This document shows, piece after piece, positions 7,066-12,787 of a DNA stretch of 17,080 nt. Within the stretch, counting starts at the first letter, position 1; each line of letters begins with the position of its first letter. Under the pieces are notes generated by a model. That model saw only the letters and a list, made by a program, of their open reading frames with translations, made no database searches and was not told the DNA's origin. The translations under genes were made by a program, and so were the position numbers. The stretch spans positions 11,501 to 28,580 of the forward strand of contig DGAZ01000032.1 in assembly GCA_002384685.1 (NCBI GenBank), read 5' to 3'. Origin of the DNA: Methylophilales bacterium UBA4017 (lineage in GTDB: Bacteria; Pseudomonadota; Gammaproteobacteria; Burkholderiales; Methylophilaceae).

Positions 7066-7908
7066 TTGAAGCCAGGCTTGTATCTTATAGCAACACCTAT
7101 TGGTAATCGAGATGATATTTCGATAAGGGCGTTAGACACACTAAAAAATGTTGACTTCATTGCCTGTGAGGACACAAGGCATTCATCGCAGTTGCTATCA
7201 TTTTTTAATATTAAAAAGAAATTATTAGCCTTGCATCAGCATAACGAAGCAGACAAGGCGGGATATATTTCAAATTTGATTCATCAAGGCAACGCTGTAG
7301 CTTATATATCTGATGCAGGGACCCCCGCCATTAGCGACCCGGGCGCAGTATTGGTTCGGCATATGTATGATCATCAAATAGATGTAGTTCCTATTCCTGG
7401 CCCCTCAGCACTCATTGCGGCATTTTCTATCTCCGGCTTTCAAACGAACAATTTTCTATTTTATGGCTTTTTACCGAATGCGAACGGAAAATGTAAAAAA
7501 GCCTTATTAGAAATTTACCATAAAAAAGTTACAGCTATTATTTATGAATCTCCCCATAGAATAATTAAAACCCTTAAGCTAATAAGTGAGATTTTTGGCG
7601 AAAATCATGAAATGGTGATCGCCCGAGAGCTAACCAAATTATTTGAAACAATTTATAAGGGAAGTGTAGGTAAACTGCTAATCGAAATAGAAGCAAAAAA
7701 AGATAATCAGAAAGGTGAGTTTGTCTTGGTATTATCAGAGCCAACCAACAATGATGAAAGTACAGAGCTAATGCCTTTTAAGGAGGCTTTGAAGGAGACT
7801 CTGCAAGAGCTTTCTTTAAATCAATCTGTCAAAATCATTGCTAATATATATAATAAAAATAAAAAAGAAGTTTATAACCTAGCTTTGGAATTAAAAAACG
7901 ATGAATGA
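7066..7908 (+). CDS. rsmI: 16S rRNA (cytidine(1402)-2'-O)-methyltransferase
   Basis: S-adenosylmethionine-dependent enzyme that 2'-O-methylates C1402 in the 16S rRNA decoding centre, the same nucleotide whose N4 is methylated by RsmH, encoded downstream. The 280-residue length is typical. It is a tetrapyrrole-methylase-fold protein with the expected motifs: GLYLIATPIGN (4-14), ACEDTRHS (33-40), ISDAGTPAISDPG (81-93), PIPGPSA (109-115) and YESPHRI (160-166). The start is TTG at 7066, because no in-frame ATG lies between the preceding stop and the conserved N-terminus; the ribosome binding site is weak. Its stop overlaps the start of pyrC by eight bases, so the two are likely co-translated. dolP is transcribed divergently 45 bases away. 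Confidence 0.96.
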   Translation: MKPGLYLIATPIGNRDDISIRALDTLKNVDFIACEDTRHSSQLLSFFNIKKKLLALHQHNEADKAGYISNLIHQGNAVAYISDAGTPAISDPGAVLVRHMYDHQIDVVPIPGPSALIAAFSISGFQTNNFLFYGFLPNANGKCKKALLEIYHKKVTAIIYESPHRIIKTLKLISEIFGENHEMVIARELTKLFETIYKGSVGKLLIEIEAKKDNQKGEFVLVLSEPTNNDESTELMPFKEALKETLQELSLNQSVKIIANIYNKNKKEVYNLALELKNDE

Positions 7909-8929
7909 AATAAGAATGGTAAAACCAGATGACATGCATCTTCATGTGAGGGATGGTGCGATTATGGCTACCGTAATCGCGGATACAGCAAAACAGTTTG
8001 CACGTGCAATCATTATGCCAAATCTAAGTAAACCAATTGTCAATGTAGCCAGAGCCGAAGCTTATTACAAAGATATAAGGACGGCAACATCTCAACTAGA
8101 GCCATTAATGACATTATATTTTACCAATCAATTAGACATTAATGAGCTGGAAAAAGTGAAGGAGTCTCAATACATTCATGGCATTAAGCTTTATCCGGCA
8201 GGCGTTACAACCAATTCTGAGTCAGGCATAGATTCCATTAATGATTGCTTTCCTATATTTGAGATGATGGAGAAAAAAGATATTCCGCTTCTCATACATG
8301 GTGAAGTCAATGACCCGTCGATAGATATCTTTGATCGGGAAAAGGTATTTATCGATAAGCATTTAACAAATATCTGTGCAAAATTTCCTTCACTTCGCAT
8401 TGTTTTCGAACATATCTCAACAAAAGATGCGGTGGATTTTGTATCCAATGCAAACCAAAAGGTTTCAGCAACAATAACCCCTCAGCACATACTCTTGAAC
8501 CGAAATGACCTTCTTGTGGGGGGTATAAAGCCACATAATTACTGCTTGCCTATTGTTAAACGGTCTTCGCATCAAAAAGCTGTTCTCAATGCAGCGATAT
8601 CAGGTAACTCTAAATTTTTTCTCGGTACGGATAGCGCTCCACATTTAAGAAGTCAAAAAGAGAGCTCTTGTGGTTGCGCAGGTATTTATTCGGCAAGAAC
8701 AGCGCTAGAGTTTTACGCGCAAATTTTTGATGAATGCAATGCCTTGGATAAGCTAGAGAATTTTGCAAGTAAGTTTGGAGCAGATTTTTATGGACTTCCT
8801 CAGAATAAAAGTTACATCACACTTATAAAAAAAGATTATGAGATACCAGGCTCAATATTAATTGAGAATGAAGAATTAATTCCTTTTTACGCTGGCGAAA
8901 CATTAAAATGGCAGCTGTCTTCTAATTAA
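7901..8929 (+). CDS. pyrC: Dihydroorotase (homodimeric PyrC type)
   Basis: Zinc amidohydrolase that interconverts carbamoyl-aspartate and dihydroorotate, the third step of pyrimidine synthesis. The 342 residues match the E. coli PyrC class. Metal ligands can be read: His13 and His15 in DMHLHVRDG, Lys96 (carboxylated bridging lysine) in HGIKLYPAG, His133 in LLIHGE, His171 in VFEHIST, and Asp244 in LGTDSAPH. The order and spacing agree with the family. ATG at 7901 overlaps the rsmI 3' end by eight bases. The rnpB promoter lies at and just after its 3' end, leaving no room for a separate terminator. Confidence 0.97.
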   Translation: MNEIRMVKPDDMHLHVRDGAIMATVIADTAKQFARAIIMPNLSKPIVNVARAEAYYKDIRTATSQLEPLMTLYFTNQLDINELEKVKESQYIHGIKLYPAGVTTNSESGIDSINDCFPIFEMMEKKDIPLLIHGEVNDPSIDIFDREKVFIDKHLTNICAKFPSLRIVFEHISTKDAVDFVSNANQKVSATITPQHILLNRNDLLVGGIKPHNYCLPIVKRSSHQKAVLNAAISGNSKFFLGTDSAPHLRSQKESSCGCAGIYSARTALEFYAQIFDECNALDKLENFASKFGADFYGLPQNKSYITLIKKDYEIPGSILIENEELIPFYAGETLKWQLSSN

Positions 8930-8942
8930 AAGATGGTAAAAT
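8915..8942 (+). promoter_or_regulatory. Candidate rnpB promoter
   Basis: The -10 TAAAAT (8937-8942) matches 5 of 6 consensus bases and sits seven bases before the first base of the P1 helix of RNase P RNA, exactly where a start site would be needed. The -35 is poor: CTGTCT at 8915-8920 with 16-base spacing, overlapping the end of pyrC. Confidence 0.5.
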
Positions 8943-8947
8943 CTTGC

Positions 8948-9235
8948 TAAGTTGACTAGACAGTCGCTATATATGATAAATATATAGAGGAAAGTCCGGG
9001 CTCCATAGAGCAAAGTGATGGCTAACAGCCATACGCCGTGAGGTGAGGAATAGGGCCACAGAGACGAGCGTATTTAGTTACGGTGAAACGCGGTAACCTC
9101 CACTTGGAGCAAGGCCAAATAGGGTAGCATTGGCACGGCTCGTGTCGCTACCGGGTAGGCTGCTTGAGTGCATAAGCAATTGTGCAACTAGATGAATGAC
9201 TGTCCACGACAGAACCCGGCTTATCGGTCAACTTA
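8948..9235 (+). ncRNA. rnpB: RNase P RNA (type A, compact betaproteobacterial form)
   Basis: Catalytic RNA that trims tRNA 5' leaders. Ends are set by the P1 helix TAAGTTGAC (8948-8956) / GTCAACTTA (9227-9235). Conserved blocks include GAGGAAAGTCCGGGCTCC (starting 8987) and ACAGAACCCGGCTTATCGG near the 3' end, which together form P4. Also present are GGAGCAAGGCCAAATAGGG, GGTAGGCTGCTTGAG and GATGAATGACTGTCCACGAC. GTGAAACGCGGTAACCTCC continuing straight into the P10/P11 strand, without P13/P14, is the betaproteobacterial pattern. At about 288 bases it is shorter than the 330-380 usual for type A. P3 is an eight-pair, nearly all A-U hairpin (8967-8987), and P12 seems reduced to CGTA/TACG (9069-9082). 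Helix assignments are by eye against remembered E. coli and Ralstonia RNAs. Confidence 0.97.
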
Positions 9236-9275
9236 ACCTAATACATAACTCCTTGAACAGTAAAGAAATTATCTG

Positions 9276-9304
9276 AAAAAGTGCTTGCAAAGCACTTTTT
9301 TTTT
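9276..9304 (+). terminator. Intrinsic terminator of rnpB
   Basis: AAAAAGTGCTT (9276-9286) and AAGCACTTTTT (9290-9300) form a perfect eleven-pair stem with a GCA loop, followed by four more T's to 9304 (nine T's in a row overall). It lies about 40 bases beyond the RNase P P1 helix. The flanking A-run makes it capable of acting in both directions. Confidence 0.9.
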
Positions 9305-9313
9305 ACCTATAGT
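9285..9313 (+). promoter_or_regulatory. Candidate Pmra promoter of the dcw cluster
   Basis: TTGCAA (9285-9290) as -35, exactly 17 bases, then TATAGT (9308-9313) as -10, giving a start near 9320. The -35 lies within the rnpB terminator hairpin. The predicted start is immediately before the TGGGN-type boxes and about 85 bases before mraZ. It is the best sigma-70-like pair in the rnpB-mraZ gap, and no transcript data are available. Confidence 0.45.
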
Positions 9314-9322
9314 GTATCTGTA

Positions 9323-9347
9323 CGGGAAAAAGTGGTAATTTGTGGGA
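9323..9347 (+). promoter_or_regulatory. MraZ operator: three phased TGGGN-like direct repeats
   Basis: CGGGA (9323-9327), TGGTA (9333-9337) and TGGGA (9343-9347) are separated by exactly five bases each, giving a ten-base period. MraZ from E. coli is known to repress its own operon through TGGGN repeats spaced by five bases, so architecture and location, just upstream of mraZ, both agree. Only the third box is a perfect match. Confidence 0.75.
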
Positions 9348-9393
9348 AATTATTAAACGAGACTAAGGGCGTTCAGTAATTTCCCATCTTTTT
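9343..9393 (+). promoter_or_regulatory. Hairpin plus T-run in the mraZ leader, possible attenuator
   Basis: Arms 9343-9359 (TGGGAAATTATTAAACG) and 9370-9386 (CGTTCAGTAATTTCCCA) pair over 17 positions with one G-U wobble and one A-C mismatch, closing a ten-base loop. The sequence TCTTTTT (9387-9393) follows at once, and the mraZ ribosome binding site comes directly after. The layout is that of an intrinsic terminator in a leader. The 5' arm begins with the third MraZ box, so an alternative reading is a DNA operator dyad. Confidence 0.55.
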
Positions 9394-9405
9394 AGGGTGA
9401 TAAAA

Positions 9406-9852
9406 ATGTATAGAGGTGCGACGCTTTTAAATCTTGATGGTAAAAGCAGGGTAGCCATACCAACTAAATACCGAGAGGTATTAATGCTCGAATCATCAGG
9501 GTCAATCGTAATAACAGCCCATCCTCATGGGTGCCTTCTTTTATATCCAAAATCAGCCTGGGAGCCCATTCAAGACAAAGTCATGAAATTTTCAAGTTTC
9601 GATAAAAAATCCAGTGGACTTCAGCGCCTACTAGTAGGTTACGCCGAAGATGTAAATATCGATGCATCTGGACGCCTTTTAATTTCATCCGAACTAAGAG
9701 CTTTTTCGGATATAGATAAAACCTTGATGTTGGTTGGGCAAGGAAGCCACTTCGAATTATGGAGTCAGGATTTATGGGGAAAAGAAATTAATCAAATTGA
9801 TATTAATGAGAACAATGAATTACCCGACGAGATAGGAGGTTTTTCACTGTGA
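9406..9852 (+). CDS. mraZ: Transcriptional regulator MraZ
   Basis: Ring-forming DNA-binding protein with two AbrB-like swapped-hairpin repeats; in E. coli it represses its own dcw operon. ATG at 9406 gives MYRGATLLNL and 148 residues, preceded by AGGGTGA at good spacing. A GTG nine bases earlier is part of that ribosome binding site and is not the start. The two DxxxR motifs are DGKSR (11-15) and DASGR (86-90). The Arg15 position, important for DNA binding, is kept, but the usual Gly of the first motif is Ser. The TPxR-like segment reads IPTKYRE and the C-terminal half reads VGQGSHFELWS. It is the first gene of the division and cell-wall cluster, downstream of matching TGGGN boxes, and overlaps rsmH by four bases (GTGA). 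Confidence 0.96.
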   Translation: MYRGATLLNLDGKSRVAIPTKYREVLMLESSGSIVITAHPHGCLLLYPKSAWEPIQDKVMKFSSFDKKSSGLQRLLVGYAEDVNIDASGRLLISSELRAFSDIDKTLMLVGQGSHFELWSQDLWGKEINQIDINENNELPDEIGGFSL

Positions 9853-10786
9853 CCCAAGAAAATTTCACTCATATTCCAGTGCTACTAAAAGAGAGTATTG
9901 ACGGGTTAAATATTAACCCATCAGGCACATACCTTGATTGCACATTTGGCCGAGGAGGACATTCAAAAGAAATTTTAAAAAGACTTAATGAGGATGGAAG
10001 ACTTATAGCAATAGACCAAGACCTGGCTGCAGTTGCTGAAGGGAAAAAAATTAATGATAAAAGATTTGAAATATGCCATGGAAAATTTTCAACAATGGAT
10101 AGCATATTAAAAAAAAAAGCATTAACAGGCTGGATGGAATTTTAATGGACCTTGGGATCTCTTCACCTCAAATAGATGAAGCAGCAAGAGGTTTTAGTTT
10201 TAGATTGGATGGACTGCTGGATATGAGAATGAATCAACATCATCAAGAAACAGCAGCGGATGTAGTAAATAACTACGCCGAGGCGGAGTTAACATATATT
10301 TTTAAAGTTTACGGTGAAGAAAGGTTTGCAAAAAGAATTGCAAGATCAATTGTGCAGTATAGGGAGGAAGTTGAGCAAATTGATACTACGATAAAATTAG
10401 CTCGAATAATTAACAAAGCTGTTCCTAAAAGAGAGCCGGGGAAAGACCCGGCAACAAGAACATTCCAAGCACTTCGTATTAAGGTTAATCAAGAAATAGA
10501 GGAAATTGAAAACGTATTACCTAAAGCATTCGAACATCTAAAGAAAAATGGACGAATAGCGGTAATCAGCTTTCATTCGCTTGAAGACAGGGTGGTAAAG
10601 AATTTTGCAAAAGATCAGTTAAAAACGGACTTTATACCCAAATATATCCCAATTAAAGCGTCTGAAATAAAAATGTCGAACCTCAAAAAGATAGGAAAAC
10701 TAATCATTCCGTCTGATATTGAGATAAAAGAAAATCCAAGATCTAGAAGTGCCAAGCTAAGAATAATAGAAAGAATTGAAGAGTAA
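9849..10786 (+). CDS. rsmH: 16S rRNA (cytosine(1402)-N4)-methyltransferase, interrupted by a -1 frameshift
   Basis: SAM-dependent methyltransferase (MraW) of C1402 in 16S rRNA. GTG at 9849 follows a strong AGGAGG (9834-9839). The first frame carries YLDCTFGRGGHSKEIL (28-43) and AIDQD, then reads through ten A's (10109-10118), leaves the family pattern, and stops at 10143. In the -1 frame the sequence resumes as SINRLDGILMDLGISSPQID and contains RGFSF, YGEERFAKRIARSIV, PATRTFQALRIKVN, ISFHSLEDR and NPRSRSAKLRIIER to the stop at 10784. Joining the frames at the A-run gives 312 residues, the normal length (E. coli 313), with no other defect. Neither part alone has both the SAM site and the catalytic region. 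The second part could also start at ATG 10145, which overlaps the first stop (TAATG). A true lesion, slippage rescue and a homopolymer read error are all possible. Its stop overlaps ftsL by one base. Confidence 0.9.
10109..10118 (+). other. A10 homopolymer, slippage or frameshift site in rsmH
   Basis: Ten consecutive A's followed by G. In the upstream frame they read TTA AAA AAA AAA GCA, which contains the slippery heptamer A AAA AAA. Moving back one base, or having one extra A, gives L-K-K-K-S-I-N-R-L-D-G, which rejoins the conserved RsmH sequence precisely. No strong hairpin is visible within about 60 bases downstream. Confidence 0.85.
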
Positions 10787-11043
10787 TGCGATTAAATTTA
10801 ATTCTTTTTTTGGTATTAATTATCTTTGCTTTAGCAACCGTTAACTCAGAACATCAATATAGAAAAAAATATTCGAAACTTGATGTTGAAAATAAAAACA
10901 CTCTGGAATTAAGGGATGAAACGACCAAATTACAGCTAGAAGAATCTGATAAATCAGGAAATGAAAGAATAGAACAGATTGCAAAAAAAAAACTTAATAT
11001 GCGCAATCCAACAAATGAAGAAAAAGTTTTGTTAAGTAAATAA
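10786..11043 (+). CDS. ftsL: Cell division protein FtsL
   Basis: Small bitopic divisome protein that with FtsB and FtsQ activates FtsWI at the septum. It has 85 residues: almost no cytoplasmic tail, one membrane segment at about 3-19, then a periplasmic coiled coil (charged heptad-like stretch, about 25-70) ending in IEQIAKKKLNMRNP, which corresponds to the conserved end of FtsL. The length is typical of short betaproteobacterial FtsL (E. coli has 121). The ATG overlaps the rsmH stop (TAATG), implying coupling, and ftsI starts one base after its stop. A run of ten A's (10983-10992) encodes the three lysines in frame. FtsL is poorly conserved in sequence, so position between rsmH and ftsI carries much of the assignment. 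Confidence 0.9.
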   Translation: MRLNLILFLVLIIFALATVNSEHQYRKKYSKLDVENKNTLELRDETTKLQLEESDKSGNERIEQIAKKKLNMRNPTNEEKVLLSK

Positions 11044-11044
11044 A

Positions 11045-12787
11045 ATGATTAAAAAAACCAAAACTAGACAGGAATACTTTGAGTTAAGTAATTTTAGGAG
11101 ACGATTTATGATTCTAATCTTACTCATACTATTTGCTACATTATTTTCTCGAGCTTTTTATTTGCAAAGCATGCAAAAGGAATTCCTTCAGTCTAAGGGT
11201 GGGGATATCTCTAATCGAAATGAAAAGCTACATGCTTTTAGAGGGAAAATCTTAGATAGAAATAATGAGCTCCTAGCAGCTAGCTCCCCAGTTGAAACTG
11301 TATGGGCAAACCCATCAGATGTCATTATGAATAAAAGCCAAAAAAACCGATTGGCATTATTGTTAAAAATGCGAAAAGATCATTTAGATGAGCGTTTAGA
11401 TAAAAAAGATACAAATCATGTGTATTTGAGAAGACAAATCGCACCTGAGTTAGCAGGAAAAATTATGGCATTAAAAATACCTGGTATTTATTCAGAAAAA
11501 AATTACCGACGATATTATCCAGGTAAAGAGGCTATGGCGCACGTAGTTGGATTTACCAATGTTGATGGGGACGGAATTGAGGGTATAGAGTTGCAGTCTA
11601 ATAAATTCTTGTCGGGGGAGCATGGGTTTAGAAAGGTTTTAAAAAATAGAAAAGGGAACGTTGTTGACGATTTACAGGATATCCAGATACCAGTAGATGG
11701 AAAGGATGTAATATTGTCTGTTGATAAAAGACTTCAGTATGCCTCGTATAAAGCCCTGGAAAAAGCAGTAGAGAAGCATGCTGCATTATCTGGTTCAGCA
11801 GTTCTTATTGATGCTAAGACCGGAGAAGTCCTTGCTATGAGCAATTACCCATCATTCAACCCGAATACCAGTAGATCATCACAACGATCTGAATATATAA
11901 AGAATAGGGTTGTTACTGATATATTCGAGCCAGGGTCAACTCTTAAGCCATTGACTGTTAGTGCAGCCCTAAAAAATAATAGCGTAACTCCCGATACATT
12001 AATTGATACGGCTAAAGGGTTTTATAGGGTTGGAAAAAGGTTAACGGTAAGAGATACCCATGCTAACGGAATAATAACCGTCAAAGAAATTGTACAAAAA
12101 TCTTCAAATATTGGAACAACACACATTGTAGAGGGATTGCAGGCAAAATATTTATGGTCAATGCTTAATGATTTTGGTTTAGGCGCTAAAACAGGTATTG
12201 AGTATCCTGGAGAAGTGACTGGTAAAGTTCATCACTATAAGGAATGGGGTGAAATTGAGAGGGCAACAATAAGCTATGGATACGGTATTAGTAGCACCCT
12301 AATCCAGTTAGCACAAGCCTATACGGTATTTGCGAATGAAGGCGTAATTAAACCGATCACCTTATTTAAGGAAGAAGGCATAATAATTGGGAAAAGAGTG
12401 GTAGATAAGAAAACTAGCAATGAAATGCTAGCAATACTTGAGTCAGTTGTAACAGAAGGAACAGCACCATACGCTCAGGTTAATGGCTATCGAGTAGCAG
12501 GAAAAACTGGTACAGCCAAAAAACCTAATCCAAATGGAGGTGGTTATGGAAAAAACTATATCGGATCATTTGTGGGAATGGCGCCAGTAAGCAATCCAAG
12601 ATTTATTTTGGCAGTTATGATTGATGAGCCAACTATTGACGGCTATTACGGTGGAGTTGTTGCGGCACCAGTATTTAGCACTATCATGTCAGAAGCATTA
12701 AAGCTCTACTCTATACCGCAAGACGGAATAGAGTTTGATGCTCCTAAGGAGCAGAAAATGGTCTACTTAAACAAGTATGATGAGTGA
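11045..12787 (+). CDS. ftsI: Peptidoglycan D,D-transpeptidase FtsI (PBP3)
   Basis: Septum-specific class B penicillin-binding protein that cross-links peptidoglycan with FtsW. It has 580 residues: a short cytoplasmic N-terminus, one membrane anchor at about 21-39, a dimerisation/pedestal domain containing RGKILDRNNELLA (66-78) and GIEGIELQ, and the transpeptidase domain. Active-site motifs are S298-T-L-K301 in FEPGSTLKPLT, S353-S-N355 in QKSSNIG, and K487-T-G489 in AGKTGTAKK. ATG at 11045 follows the ftsL stop by one base. The 3' end overlaps murE by eleven bases. All catalytic residues are intact. Confidence 0.98.
   Translation: MIKKTKTRQEYFELSNFRRRFMILILLILFATLFSRAFYLQSMQKEFLQSKGGDISNRNEKLHAFRGKILDRNNELLAASSPVETVWANPSDVIMNKSQKNRLALLLKMRKDHLDERLDKKDTNHVYLRRQIAPELAGKIMALKIPGIYSEKNYRRYYPGKEAMAHVVGFTNVDGDGIEGIELQSNKFLSGEHGFRKVLKNRKGNVVDDLQDIQIPVDGKDVILSVDKRLQYASYKALEKAVEKHAALSGSAVLIDAKTGEVLAMSNYPSFNPNTSRSSQRSEYIKNRVVTDIFEPGSTLKPLTVSAALKNNSVTPDTLIDTAKGFYRVGKRLTVRDTHANGIITVKEIVQKSSNIGTTHIVEGLQAKYLWSMLNDFGLGAKTGIEYPGEVTGKVHHYKEWGEIERATISYGYGISSTLIQLAQAYTVFANEGVIKPITLFKEEGIIIGKRVVDKKTSNEMLAILESVVTEGTAPYAQVNGYRVAGKTGTAKKPNPNGGGYGKNYIGSFVGMAPVSNPRFILAVMIDEPTIDGYYGGVVAAPVFSTIMSEALKLYSIPQDGIEFDAPKEQKMVYLNKYDE

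Noticed and set aside
9397..9405. GTG at 9397 as the mraZ start, three codons upstream
   Set aside because: It lies inside the AGGGTGA ribosome binding site. ATG at 9406 gives the canonical M-Y/F-R-G-A-T N-terminus.
10119..10200. Downstream RNA structure stimulating programmed -1 frameshifting in rsmH
   Set aside because: Only a weak five-pair stem (TTGGG with CTCAA, around 10154-10175) was found and no convincing upstream internal Shine-Dalgarno. The sequence does not favour a dnaX-like programmed site over slippage or error.
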